Source of the DNA: a virus
IMG/VR virus record: IMGVR_UViG_3300030061_002291
Location: 13,128 to 38,600 of that record
Strand: one strand, 5' to 3'
Length of the DNA: 25,473 nucleotides
Both the position numbers and the translations under genes were made by a program. The notes under the pieces were generated by a model. That model did not search any database and was not told the DNA's origin. It worked only from the letters and a program-made list of their open reading frames with translations. Positions 5,348-13,789 of the stretch are shown piece after piece; positions within the stretch are counted from its first letter, which is position 1; every line of letters starts with the position of its first letter.

Positions 5348-5513
5348 AGATATAAATGTAAATGAATTAGCAATAATGAACATTAATAATATTTATTATG
5401 AGATTGATGGACATGTTGCAAAATTTATTTTAGCACTAATAGAAGATATTGACTCTTGTAATGAGCGCATTACGTTCTTAGAAAAAATAACAGGCCCAAA
5501 TGGCGAGAGTTGA
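5286..5513 (+). CDS. Small protein between terminase subunits, function unknown
   Basis: The frame is open upstream into the terminase small subunit, but the most sensible start is ATG 5286 (MGQSKEVKTTGYISQ), giving 75 residues and an overlap of 62 bases. A shorter start at ATG 5378 (MNINNIYYEIDGHV) is possible; neither has a strong ribosome binding site. The C-terminal part (IYYEIDGHVAKFILALIEDIDSCNERITFLEKI) forms a helix with leucine and isoleucine spacing typical of a coiled coil. The gene ends 14 bases inside the terminase large subunit. It may be a packaging accessory, by position only. Confidence 0.5.
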   Translation: MGQSKEVKTTGYISQPQSESKDINVNELAIMNINNIYYEIDGHVAKFILALIEDIDSCNERITFLEKITGPNGES

Positions 5514-7167
5514 AAAAAAATTAAAATCTTTATCTGAAAAACAGAAAATGGAAATGCTCCGAGCTATGTATTTGGACATTTTTACATTTGCTGAAGTTTT
5601 ATTTGGAGATAAAGAAAATTCTATGCACTATCATGTGCGTTCTAAATCGCCCGAATTTCATCGCGAAATAGCAAAGACCTTAATAGGTATGGCCGCAGGC
5701 GATAAACTAGCCGTAGTGGCGCCAAGAGACCACGCAAAATCAACATTTATTAATCTTATCTACCCTTTACATAGGATATTATTTGGAGAAGAGCGTTTTC
5801 TACTACTTATTTCTGAGTCCGAGATGCAGTCTAAGTATAATTTGGAAGCAATAGGAAATGAAATAGAATTCAATCCTAAAATAAAATATTTTTTTGGAGA
5901 CAGAAAAGGCGCCGTATGGGGTAAGGAAGAAAAAGAGGTTATCGGAGGGTTTGATGAAAGTGGCAATGCAAATGTAATGTGTAAGTGTTTAATTCGCGGT
6001 ACTGGTCAAAAAGTTCGTGGATTGAAGTATGGTGCATATAGACCTACACTTACAATTATTGATGACGGAGAAGGTGAGGCAAATAGCACTACCCCTACAG
6101 CTAGAGATAAGTTTAGGCGTTGGTTAAATGGTGCAGTAATACCGGGTTCTGGAGATGCTAAACTTGTATTTATAGGCACTATTGTAGATACTTCTGCTTA
6201 CCTTAATCGGATAGCAGGGCCATTGGCCTATGATAAGAATGGTAATTATAAGGTCAAGGGTTGGAAGTCGTTGTTCTTTCAAGCAATACCGCAAGATACT
6301 CCAAAAGGTAGATTTGTTACATCTGGAAATGAGATAAAAGATAAAGATGGAGTAGTTAAGGTATTGTGGCCAGATAGGCGACCATACGAGTGGTTGATAG
6401 CAGAAAGAGATAGATTAAAGTCTGAAGGAGATATTGCATATTTTTATCAAGAATATCAAAATATACCTGTTGATGATAGCTTTAGAATATTTAAAGAAAA
6501 AGATATGCGCTATTGGGATGGTAGATATATATACGAAGAAGGTCAAAGTTTTATATTTAGGACAGATGAAGATAGGCGAATAAAATTACCTGTAAATATA
6601 TTTCTTGGAGTAGACCCTGCATCAAGTGAAAATGTAAAAGCTGACTATACTGTAATTATGGTTATTGCAGTAGATAAAGAATATAATATCTATGTTGTAG
6701 ATTATTTTAGGGGGCAAGTAGCTCCTATGGACGGCGCGGATAAATTATTTGAGCTAGCAGACCAATATCATCCTAGAGATATTAAGATTGAGGAAACAGG
6801 TCATGTCATGCTAGCAGATTATGTTAGAAGACATTCTAAGCTTACAGGTAGATTCTATAATATAAACACTAGAAAAGCAATTAAGGCAAAATATTACAGA
6901 ATTAAACAAATGCAACCTCACTTCGCATCGCATTCTGTATTTTTAAAAGATAGCCATGAAGAGTTAGAATCGGAACTTTTAAACTTTAAAGAACATGGTA
7001 CATTTAAAAAAGATACATTAGATGCTTTAAGGTGGGCGATTGATGATATATGGGCGCCAGATGTAGAGCAAAACGAACATGGCGAATGGATGTCTCCGCC
7101 TCCTATTGTAGAGGTAGATTGGGAAACCGGTCAAAACTTTAGCGTTTCTGATTTTTACGAAGCATAA
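5500..7167 (+). CDS. terL: Terminase large subunit
   Basis: This 555-residue protein has the two-domain plan of phage packaging motors. The ATPase half shows a Walker-A-like APRDHAKST at residues 74-82 and Walker B LTIIDDGE at 184-191, followed by a GTIVD coupling motif near 226-230. The nuclease half shows acidic residues in the expected order: FLGVDPASS (Asp372), IKIEETG (Glu431) and FKKDTLDALRWA (Asp505/Asp508). It cuts concatemeric DNA and pumps it into the prohead through the portal. Length is normal for the family. The ribosome binding site is weak and the start lies inside the upstream gene, so coupling is likely. The stop overlaps the next start by one base. Confidence 0.95.
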   Translation: MARVEKKLKSLSEKQKMEMLRAMYLDIFTFAEVLFGDKENSMHYHVRSKSPEFHREIAKTLIGMAAGDKLAVVAPRDHAKSTFINLIYPLHRILFGEERFLLLISESEMQSKYNLEAIGNEIEFNPKIKYFFGDRKGAVWGKEEKEVIGGFDESGNANVMCKCLIRGTGQKVRGLKYGAYRPTLTIIDDGEGEANSTTPTARDKFRRWLNGAVIPGSGDAKLVFIGTIVDTSAYLNRIAGPLAYDKNGNYKVKGWKSLFFQAIPQDTPKGRFVTSGNEIKDKDGVVKVLWPDRRPYEWLIAERDRLKSEGDIAYFYQEYQNIPVDDSFRIFKEKDMRYWDGRYIYEEGQSFIFRTDEDRRIKLPVNIFLGVDPASSENVKADYTVIMVIAVDKEYNIYVVDYFRGQVAPMDGADKLFELADQYHPRDIKIEETGHVMLADYVRRHSKLTGRFYNINTRKAIKAKYYRIKQMQPHFASHSVFLKDSHEELESELLNFKEHGTFKKDTLDALRWAIDDIWAPDVEQNEHGEWMSPPPIVEVDWETGQNFSVSDFYEA

Positions 7168-7547
7168 TGGGTAACTTTGATATTGATTTAGACTTTGGTC
7201 AAGTCTATGAACAAAAAATAAAAGACCTTTTTGAAGGAGATGGCTCAATAGAAGTCAAAACAGAAAGAGATATTTGGGCAGACACAGGCAATATGGCAAT
7301 AGAAATACGCTCTAGAGGAAAACCTTCTGGTATATCTATTACAGAAGCAAAATGGTGGGTTCATAATTTTACGATTGATGGAGATATTAAATTTTCAATG
7401 TTGTTTAAAGTTGACAAATTGCGTAAGGCAGTTAAGTATATGTATTTAAATGAGTTAGCTAGCATGATAAAAGGTGGAGATAATAATACTAGCGATTTAA
7501 TATTGGCCCCAATAAGCACTCTAATTTTATTAAACAAAAAATTTTGA
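7167..7547 (+). CDS. PD-(D/E)xK nuclease-like protein
   Basis: This 126-residue protein begins MGNFDIDLDFGQVYEQKIKD. It has an IEVK motif (Glu29-Val30-Lys31), then WADTGNMAIEIRSRGKPSGI with Glu46, then SITEAKWWVHNF. An N-terminal helix with Glu, an ExK strand, a GN(x)xIE strand and a following SGIxxTxAxxWV segment match a compact restriction-endonuclease-like fold often found in phages. Substrate and role are unknown; a resolvase-like clean-up or packaging-linked nuclease would fit its position after the terminase. A TAATG junction couples it to the terminase. The C-terminal third is hydrophobic. Confidence 0.6.
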   Translation: MGNFDIDLDFGQVYEQKIKDLFEGDGSIEVKTERDIWADTGNMAIEIRSRGKPSGISITEAKWWVHNFTIDGDIKFSMLFKVDKLRKAVKYMYLNELASMIKGGDNNTSDLILAPISTLILLNKKF

Positions 7548-7553
7548 AATTAG

Positions 7554-7572
7554 TGTAACATTTTTGTAACAT
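7554..7572 (+). promoter_or_regulatory. TGTAACAT direct repeat before the portal gene
   Basis: TGTAACAT occurs at 7554-7561 and 7565-7572, exactly 11 bp apart, in the 37-base gap before the portal. An identical 11-bp-phased pair lies before the gene at 24431. CATAAT at 7570-7575 resembles a minus-10 element, which would give a transcript with almost no leader. Confidence 0.6.
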
Positions 7573-7584
7573 AATCCCAAACAT

Positions 7585-9591
7585 ATGTTAAATCTAGCGA
7601 AGTTAGAAACTAAAAAAATTACAGCGGAAGAAGTTCGCTCAGACTATTTGCATTTTGAGAGTAGTTCTAGTGAGTATCGTTATCAAATGGCTGAAGACCA
7701 TGAGTTTTACCTTGGAAGTCAATTAACTAAATCACAGAAAAACTACTTGCTCAGCGTGGGTCAACCCCCGGAAGCTAATAATAAAATACGCCCTGCCGTT
7801 GAGCAAGTATTGGCGAATATAGCAGCATCTGCTCCGGAATGGGATGTTCACTCTGTTGGAAAAACAGACAATGATGTAGCGTATATATTTGACCAATTAC
7901 TTGATAAAATATGGTACGATTCTGATGGAGATGTTCATTTTAGGCAGGCATGTAAAGATTTTATTGTTAAAGGTATTGCTTGTATGTATATATATCCAGA
8001 CTATAAAGCAGACGGAGGGTTGGGAAGTATAAAAGCTAAGCGTATGCCACCAGAGTCAATATTTGTTGACCCTAATTCTTCTTTGCCTGACTTTGGAGAT
8101 GCTAGCGCAATAATATATTCTGATATACACACAAAAGAACATTTAAAAATATTATTTCCTCAGTATGAAAAAGAGATAGAAGAAGCAAAAGACGATGATG
8201 ATAGAAATGAAAAAACTTCTGGTAAATACTCTAGAGATAATATAGATACCGCAGGTACTCAAGCTTTAGACCATCAAGGTCGTGTTAGAAAGTATTGTTA
8301 CTTTACTAAAGTAAACATTCCTCATGCTTTAATTCTAGATACGAATACAGGTAAAAGTCAGTTATATAACAAAGATGAGTATAAGGAACTTATTAAAGAT
8401 AAGCAGTATGAAGATTTTTTAAAGCAAGGAATTATTACAGAGCAAATAGCTTATGTTACGAGAGTAAGAGAAGTATTTGTTGTGGGAGATAAAGTTTTAT
8501 ATGACGAAATACTTCCTATTTCAGAATATCCGATTGCAGTAGCTTGTAATGAGCATGCAGGTAATCCTTTTCCTAGTGGAGATGTTAGACATGCAAAAAC
8601 TCCTCAGAGAATGTTAAACAGAACAGAAGCATTACTTATTTCACATACCAATGCTACTACAAACTTTAAACTTTTATATGAAGACGGCGCGATTGACGCT
8701 AGTGAGATTCAAAAATGGCATATTCCCAATGCTATCATTCGTGCTAATCCCGGTGCGCTTGCCTCTGGTAAAATAAAAGAATTTAGCCCACCTGCGGTTT
8801 CTTCTGCTTTGTATAGCGAAAAAGCTAGGTATGAAGTTGACATAGAAACAGTTTTTGGTGCATACAAGTTTCTTCAAGGTAACTCTCAAGGCGCACCGGG
8901 TACTGTTGGAGAAGCGCAAATAATGGATGAATCTAGTTCTAGAAAACAAAATTGGAAGATATTACCAATATATGACATGCTTACTCGCTCTGCAAAAGTA
9001 ATTACAGAGTGGATGCCAAATGTTTATGACCAACAAAGAACATTAAGAATAGTAAGTCCGGAAGGTACAGAGAGTGAAGTGCAGTTAAATATTCCCGTTG
9101 TAGATGATAAAACAGGAGCTGTAAAAAGATTATACGATATGACTACTGCTCAATTTGATGTAAGAGTAGTAGTTGGGTCTACAAGGTCTAAGTCTCCAAT
9201 GGCAGAATTGCAAAAAGACTTAACCTTGCTTAATGCAGGTATTTATGATAAAACGCAAGTTATTATGAATATGAAAGGCGACATAGATAAAGCAAGCCTT
9301 ATGCAAAGAATGGGAGAGATACAAAATTTGCAAGCGCAGTTACAACAAGCGCAAGAACAACTTAAGAGAATGCAGGGTGACTTGCAGACTCGCGAACGCG
9401 AAGTGTTCCATGCTAATATGCGTGCAGAAATTAGTGAAGCTACCAAACCTGTTTCAGAAGCGGTTAGCAACATTAAATCTAACGCTAAGCTAGAACAAGC
9501 TCGACAAAGAGATAGGACTCGCATGGTCAGCGAAGACCTATCTGTCGCAAAACAAGCGGTTAACTCAGAAACCAAAGCTCCACTAGCATAG
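7585..9591 (+). CDS. Portal protein (P22-like)
   Basis: This 668-residue protein has the profile of P22-type portals. The N-terminal part shows SSEYRYQMAEDHEFYLGSQL, then a NKIRPAVEQVLANIAASAPEW segment near residues 65-90 and a helix with DGDVHFRQACKDFIVKGIAC. Segments with the expected spacing follow (MPPESIFVDPNSSL; ISEYPIAVACNEH). A glutamine-rich coiled coil lies at about 572-612, likely the barrel helix. Twelve copies would form the DNA entry ring at one capsid vertex and contact the terminase and connectors. No Shine-Dalgarno sequence precedes ATG 7585, which is unlike the scaffold and capsid genes. Its length is near that of P22 gp1. Confidence 0.88.
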   Translation: MLNLAKLETKKITAEEVRSDYLHFESSSSEYRYQMAEDHEFYLGSQLTKSQKNYLLSVGQPPEANNKIRPAVEQVLANIAASAPEWDVHSVGKTDNDVAYIFDQLLDKIWYDSDGDVHFRQACKDFIVKGIACMYIYPDYKADGGLGSIKAKRMPPESIFVDPNSSLPDFGDASAIIYSDIHTKEHLKILFPQYEKEIEEAKDDDDRNEKTSGKYSRDNIDTAGTQALDHQGRVRKYCYFTKVNIPHALILDTNTGKSQLYNKDEYKELIKDKQYEDFLKQGIITEQIAYVTRVREVFVVGDKVLYDEILPISEYPIAVACNEHAGNPFPSGDVRHAKTPQRMLNRTEALLISHTNATTNFKLLYEDGAIDASEIQKWHIPNAIIRANPGALASGKIKEFSPPAVSSALYSEKARYEVDIETVFGAYKFLQGNSQGAPGTVGEAQIMDESSSRKQNWKILPIYDMLTRSAKVITEWMPNVYDQQRTLRIVSPEGTESEVQLNIPVVDDKTGAVKRLYDMTTAQFDVRVVVGSTRSKSPMAELQKDLTLLNAGIYDKTQVIMNMKGDIDKASLMQRMGEIQNLQAQLQQAQEQLKRMQGDLQTREREVFHANMRAEISEATKPVSEAVSNIKSNAKLEQARQRDRTRMVSEDLSVAKQAVNSETKAPLA

Positions 9592-9616
9592 TGGATAACT
9601 TTAAAGGAGCATCGTA

Positions 9617-10525
9617 ATGACAAATGAAGACCAGAATAATCAGGCAGAAGTAATGAATGAAGATAACCTGTTAGCTGAATTAGAACAATTCAACTCAGGC
9701 TCTTTGCCCGAAGTAGAAGAACCTCAAGCGCAGGAAGAACCTGTTGAGGAAGAAACTACTGAAGAAATTCAAGAAACTGAATCTGATGAGAAAGTAGATA
9801 AAGAACCAGAAACTAAATCCGAGATTGAGCAATGGTTAATTGAGAATAAGTTTAAGAATGATGAGCAAGGTGTTCAGAAACTTGCTGAAGCTTACAAACA
9901 ACTCCAGTCAAAATCAGATAAGGAAAAAAATGAATGGAACTCTCAAAAAGAGAAATTTGATAAGCTAGCACAGTTAGATGATTATCTAGCCCAAAATCCT
10001 GATGTAGTTCAAAAACTCACCGAATCAGTACAAGAAAAACAACAGGACTTAAACGCGCCTCCAGTTAAGCCAGAAGATTATGATATTCTCGATGAGAGCA
10101 TTGATAACTCTAGCTCCGCACAATGGCGGAAACAACACGACGAGTGGCTTATTCGTCAAGGTGCTGTTCAAGCTATGCAAGAGGTTGAAAAGTTGAAGTC
10201 AGAGCTAAGTGAGTCTCAGGCATTTGACGCTGAAACCATAGAGTTGCAGAAAATGGGGTTAAGTGATACAGATATTGTTGAATATAGACAATTTATTGCT
10301 GACCCAAATAATGTAACGCAGGAGAACTTGGTTAAAATTTGGCAAACTTTATCTAATGGGTATAATTCTAAACCAGAAGAAAATGTAGAAACTGCTCCAA
10401 AGGTAAAAAACAAGCAAAATAGTGCAGCTTCCGTAAGTGGGAGTGCGCCTGCTGTAGTTGAACCAGAGGAAAAAGCCTTAGATGACTTTTGGAAAGGAAT
10501 TATGAAATATAATAATAACACATGA
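9617..10525 (+). CDS. Capsid scaffolding protein
   Basis: This 302-residue protein is very acidic in its first 70 residues (EVEEPQAQEEPVEEETTEEI), then predominantly helical and polar, with no globular motif. It lies between portal and capsid genes, where scaffolds are found. The C-terminal end is typical of scaffolds: a flexible Ser/Ala/Pro stretch (about 260-283) followed by a short amphipathic segment ALDDFWKGIMKYNN that could bind the coat protein. AAAGGAG precedes ATG 9617 at good spacing. It would direct prohead assembly and then leave or be degraded. Identification rests on position, charge and length, not on a sequence family. Confidence 0.78.
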   Translation: MTNEDQNNQAEVMNEDNLLAELEQFNSGSLPEVEEPQAQEEPVEEETTEEIQETESDEKVDKEPETKSEIEQWLIENKFKNDEQGVQKLAEAYKQLQSKSDKEKNEWNSQKEKFDKLAQLDDYLAQNPDVVQKLTESVQEKQQDLNAPPVKPEDYDILDESIDNSSSAQWRKQHDEWLIRQGAVQAMQEVEKLKSELSESQAFDAETIELQKMGLSDTDIVEYRQFIADPNNVTQENLVKIWQTLSNGYNSKPEENVETAPKVKNKQNSAASVSGSAPAVVEPEEKALDDFWKGIMKYNNNT

Positions 10526-10546
10526 TATTATAACCTTTAGATGGGT

Positions 10547-10562
10547 TGTAATATTGTAACAT
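10547..10562 (+). promoter_or_regulatory. TGTAAYAT repeat before the capsid gene
   Basis: TGTAATAT at 10547-10554 is followed directly by TGTAACAT at 10555-10562. Here the spacing is 8 bp instead of 11. An imperfect inverted AACC/GGTT pair (10532-10547) lies just upstream, similar to the candidate operators near 3622. The site lies 14 bases before the capsid start. Confidence 0.45.
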
Positions 10563-10576
10563 AAAGGAGTAGCCTC

Positions 10577-12019
10577 ATGGCAAATACTACTTATGGTACT
10601 GGGTCAGCAGTTCAATTTTCAAGTGGCGAACAAAGACAAGTTCTTGAATTGGGCGATAAAATCCATTACTACAACCCCAATGTTACTCCCATTTTCTCTC
10701 TGTTCGGAATGCAGTCAGTATTGACTCCAGTTCCTATCTTTGAGTGGATGGAAGACGAGTACATGATTAAAAAAAGTGAAAAGTTCAACTTTAAAAGCGC
10801 TAATGTAGCTGATACAGCAACAGGCGGAGCAAACGGAGCTAAGTCAATACTTATAGCTGACCGCCAAGCTCAAATGGAAATGTTTGAAGTTGGTGCAATC
10901 TATAAAGCTACTGCTTCTGGCGGTAGTGCAGCTCTTGAAGCTGATGTTACCCATCTAATTTGTATTGCGGTCGGAAAACAAGTAGACCATGCTAGTGCAA
11001 ATGATAGAATGGTTCAGTTTCTTGGTGCGCATGCTCATACTAGCTTAGATGCTTACAATGTTGAAGCTTCTTCTCAGACCTTAAAAACTGCTGACGCTTC
11101 AGGTATTCTTACTTTAGAATATGTTGCAAACGCAGGCTTATTCTATGATAATGCTGTGGCGACTGCTTTTAGTGGCGCTAATATCTTTGGTAATGTCACT
11201 TTATCTGGTATTGCTGATGCTGATTACTTTATTCGTGAAAATGGTATTAGTGGAATAGCTGAAGGTGCTGCTGTTGGTTCTGAAACTCGCAAAAAAGTTC
11301 GTAGGTTGAAAAACTGTACGCAAATTTTTCGTGAGCCATACACAATCACAAATACTGCAAAAGCATCTAAGAACTATGGTGGTTCTGAACTTGAAAGATT
11401 GCAAGCTAGAAAGCTAGCTAAAATCAAAGGTGATATTGAGTGGTCTATTTTAACAAATGGCGCAATTTCACTTGATGCTAGCTCAGAAAATCCAAAAAGA
11501 AAATTTCAAGGTTTAGGCCTTGGAAGTGCTGATGGTTCTATTGTTTCTTTAAACGGATTCAATGACACTAATTGTCAATGGGACTATAGTGCAGGATTAA
11601 ATAATCTTGATGGAGTAGTTGAGCATGTATTTTCAGATATGATTTCTGGAGGTATGAAAAAGACTGTCTTCGCATCTAACAAGTGGATGGTTCAGCTTGC
11701 TGCTGCAACCAGAGCTTCTGATACTGGATTCTACGATACAGGAGAAACAACTGCGTCAGGCTTAAGAGTTCGCTCTTATGTTGCGCCTGTTGGACAACTT
11801 GATTTCGTTGCTCATCCATATCTTAAAGGTGCATACGAAGATTATGCTGTAGCGATTGACCCTGCGAACTTCTCAGTTCGTCCATTGGCAGGTCGCGACA
11901 TGCAACTTCGTTCTGACATCGTTAAGGATGGCCGTGATGGTCAAACTGACGAATGGCTAATGGAAGTCGGTGTTGAGATGAGAAATGAACAAACACACGC
12001 TATACTTAAGCTTGTTTAA
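10577..12019 (+). CDS. Major capsid protein (SU10/DUF5309-like)
   Basis: This 480-residue protein begins MANTTYGTGSAVQFSSGEQR. The region NVTPIFSLFGMQSVLTPVPIFEWMEDEY is typical of capsid proteins of the SU10/DUF5309 group. The later signature CTQIFREPYTITNTA, then LERLQARKLAKIKGDIEWSI with a following KRKFQGLGLG, and a C-terminal part (LRVRSYVAPVGQLDFVAHPY, then DPANFSVRPLAGRDM) agree. An HK97-type fold is expected. An extra segment at about residues 90-220 (DVTHLICIAVGKQV to FIRENGISGIAEG), rich in small residues, probably forms an inserted surface domain. A strong ribosome binding site (AAAGGAG) fits high expression, and a G+C-rich hairpin follows the gene. Confidence 0.88.
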   Translation: MANTTYGTGSAVQFSSGEQRQVLELGDKIHYYNPNVTPIFSLFGMQSVLTPVPIFEWMEDEYMIKKSEKFNFKSANVADTATGGANGAKSILIADRQAQMEMFEVGAIYKATASGGSAALEADVTHLICIAVGKQVDHASANDRMVQFLGAHAHTSLDAYNVEASSQTLKTADASGILTLEYVANAGLFYDNAVATAFSGANIFGNVTLSGIADADYFIRENGISGIAEGAAVGSETRKKVRRLKNCTQIFREPYTITNTAKASKNYGGSELERLQARKLAKIKGDIEWSILTNGAISLDASSENPKRKFQGLGLGSADGSIVSLNGFNDTNCQWDYSAGLNNLDGVVEHVFSDMISGGMKKTVFASNKWMVQLAAATRASDTGFYDTGETTASGLRVRSYVAPVGQLDFVAHPYLKGAYEDYAVAIDPANFSVRPLAGRDMQLRSDIVKDGRDGQTDEWLMEVGVEMRNEQTHAILKLV

Positions 12020-12033
12020 TCAGTAACTAATCG

Positions 12034-12059
12034 CTTGGGGGTAGGTAACTGCCCCCAAG
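12034..12059 (+). terminator. Strong hairpin after the capsid gene, partial terminator or attenuator
   Basis: CTTGGGGG (12034-12041) and CCCCCAAG (12052-12059) form a perfect 8-bp stem with a 10-base loop. TATTGTTAT follows, which is U-rich but interrupted, so termination is probably partial. This would keep capsid mRNA abundant and lower expression of downstream connector genes, or protect the 3' end. Confidence 0.65.
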
Positions 12060-12066
12060 TATTGTT

Positions 12067-12189
12067 ATGCACAATACAACATACGGAACAGGAGCAACAA
12101 ACTTTACAGATGGTTCTAGCAGGCTTGTTAGAACAATATCTAAAAAGTCAAGAGTTCGCAAGAAGTATAAAAAAAGGAAAAAGAAATAA
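12067..12189 (+). CDS. 40-residue peptide with a capsid-like N-terminus and basic tail
   Basis: The frame ATG 12067 to TAA 12187-12189 encodes a peptide beginning MHNTTYGTGATNF. The capsid protein begins MANTTYGTGSAVQF. Both have NTTYGTG, then a Gly-Ser-rich turn and an arginine. The remainder is strongly basic (VRKKYKKRKKK). The codons differ at many synonymous positions, so this is not a recent duplication. The stop overlaps the next start in a TAATG junction, which supports translation. The ribosome binding site is weak. I infer a minor capsid-associated or DNA-contacting peptide, sharing whatever interaction the capsid N-arm makes. Confidence 0.65.
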   Translation: MHNTTYGTGATNFTDGSSRLVRTISKKSRVRKKYKKRKKK

Positions 12190-13112
12190 TGCGTTATCAA
12201 GAAGCATATGAATTAATAGATGTAGGGATAATAGCAAGCGGTATTGAAATACCAATTACAGAATCTTTAAAAAGTATTTATTTTGATAAAGCAATAGAGC
12301 AAATCGCTATGCGTTCTGTACAGAAAAAAAACATAGAAGAGTTTGCAGTTAGTGGAAAAGAATATATTTTTACAAACGAAGATTATTCTGGACAAGTTTA
12401 TAAGGTTGAATTAGACCAAAAAGATGTTCCTTTTGTAGATGAGTCAGCAGTTATTTCTAATTCAGAAGATGATGATGTTTCTCATATAGGTTATTTTTTA
12501 AAAACTGACAATTCTAAAACAGGCGTAATTACAAATGTTAGTCAAGCATCAAATGCGATAATAACAAGCGCGGGTCACGGACTTACAACTAACGATTTTG
12601 TTATAATAAGCGAAGTAAATGGAGCTACTGAAGTTTATAGTGATGATGATATTGTAAATGGAAGAAGGGGAGTAGTTCATGTTGCTAGTGTTGACACTTT
12701 TACATTGTCTCCGGAAATAAATACATCTGGAGGTTACGCATATCAAAACGGCGGAGTATTTGAGCTTGATAATAAAAAAATACATTTAACTAAAAATCCT
12801 AGTAGCGGAACTACCTTAAAAGTTTATTACTACGCTAAGCCACTTCGTAAAAAAAATGTAAGAAGTAGAATTGATTTACCTGACCAATTAATTCCTGCTG
12901 CTGTGCATACAACACTAGGTCATTTTGTAAATCTTGGAGGAAATCTTCAAGTTGGTAGCGGGCATATGGGTTTAGCAAAAAAAATAGAACAAGAATATAT
13001 TGAAACATCTAGAGCAAAAGAACCTATGCCTCATTTAATACCAAATCCTATGCAATCTTTTGTTACTACTAGAAATGGTTCAATAGGTAATTTAACAGGA
13101 GCTGATGATTAA
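12189..13112 (+). CDS. Head-tail connector or minor structural protein with an FCCH-like insert
   Basis: This 307-residue protein has an outer part (residues 1-105 and 192-307) and a distinct insert at about 111-191. The insert, GVITNVSQASNAIITSAGHG, then LTTNDFVIISEVNGATEV and later VDTFTLSPEI with a GGYAYQNGG end, resembles the small beta-rich FCCH-type domains that phages insert in structural proteins. The outer part contains KIHLTKNPSSGTTLKVYYYA and a helical DLPDQLIPAAVHTTLGHFVN, as in connector proteins that dock on the portal. Position right after the capsid and before a second connector-like gene agrees. The exact family of the outer part is not recognised. Confidence 0.65.
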   Translation: MRYQEAYELIDVGIIASGIEIPITESLKSIYFDKAIEQIAMRSVQKKNIEEFAVSGKEYIFTNEDYSGQVYKVELDQKDVPFVDESAVISNSEDDDVSHIGYFLKTDNSKTGVITNVSQASNAIITSAGHGLTTNDFVIISEVNGATEVYSDDDIVNGRRGVVHVASVDTFTLSPEINTSGGYAYQNGGVFELDNKKIHLTKNPSSGTTLKVYYYAKPLRKKNVRSRIDLPDQLIPAAVHTTLGHFVNLGGNLQVGSGHMGLAKKIEQEYIETSRAKEPMPHLIPNPMQSFVTTRNGSIGNLTGADD

Positions 13113-13789
13113 TGGCTAGTTTTAGAATTAGAATAGAAGATATTATAGGTAGTGTACCAAGTTTAGGTAGCGATAATTCTAGCGCAACTGACCAAGCAGT
13201 TACCGATGCTCTTACTGATACTGCGGCAGAAATATTTAACATGTTACCGGATGATGTTTTATTACCATTTGCAGTAGCAACAAGTGAAGTTGCAACTAAT
13301 CCTGTAATTGACGATATTGAAAAAATAAGAATACTTGAAGTAGAGCGCAAAAATGGTGACGATGCTCAAACAAGTAGATATATTTCATGTAAATATGTTC
13401 CATTTAATTTAAAATCTAAAGTAATACACCCAGAAAGCATATATTTTGCAACAAAAGAAAGTCCAGTATGGTTAATTAAAAATAAAGATGTAGAAGTTTA
13501 TCCTAGTCCAAGTGGCGGTACAACTTATGCCTCTAATCATGCTAGAGCGCATATAGTGTCTAATCCTACAGTTGTGCAAACAGATAGTAACATTTCTATT
13601 TTTCCAAATGAGTTAGAACATGTGGTAGTTTTAGGTGCATCTGCAAGACTAAAACAACGACAAATATCTTTTTTTAATGATGACGAAGATTCTGAGGTGG
13701 TTGCATTGCATCGCGCTCAATATCAAGAATTACAACAAAAATATCAAGACGCGCTAGCACCTTTTCTAGCACGAGGCGCAGATGGCTAA
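13112..13789 (+). CDS. Head-tail connector/adaptor protein
   Basis: This 225-residue protein has an N-terminal helical section (DQAVTDALTDTAAEIFNMLP) and a central beta-rich section (ISCKYVPFNLKSKVIHPESI, then VEVYPSPSGGTTYA). The helical C-terminus reads LEHVVVLGASARLKQRQISF followed by LHRAQYQELQQKYQDAL. The helix-strands-helix plan and the ELEHVVVLGASARL segment are typical of small phage neck proteins that sit under the portal. It starts in a TAATG overlap with the previous gene and its end overlaps the next by eight bases, so the three are translated as a unit. Confidence 0.68.
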   Translation: MASFRIRIEDIIGSVPSLGSDNSSATDQAVTDALTDTAAEIFNMLPDDVLLPFAVATSEVATNPVIDDIEKIRILEVERKNGDDAQTSRYISCKYVPFNLKSKVIHPESIYFATKESPVWLIKNKDVEVYPSPSGGTTYASNHARAHIVSNPTVVQTDSNISIFPNELEHVVVLGASARLKQRQISFFNDDEDSEVVALHRAQYQELQQKYQDALAPFLARGADG

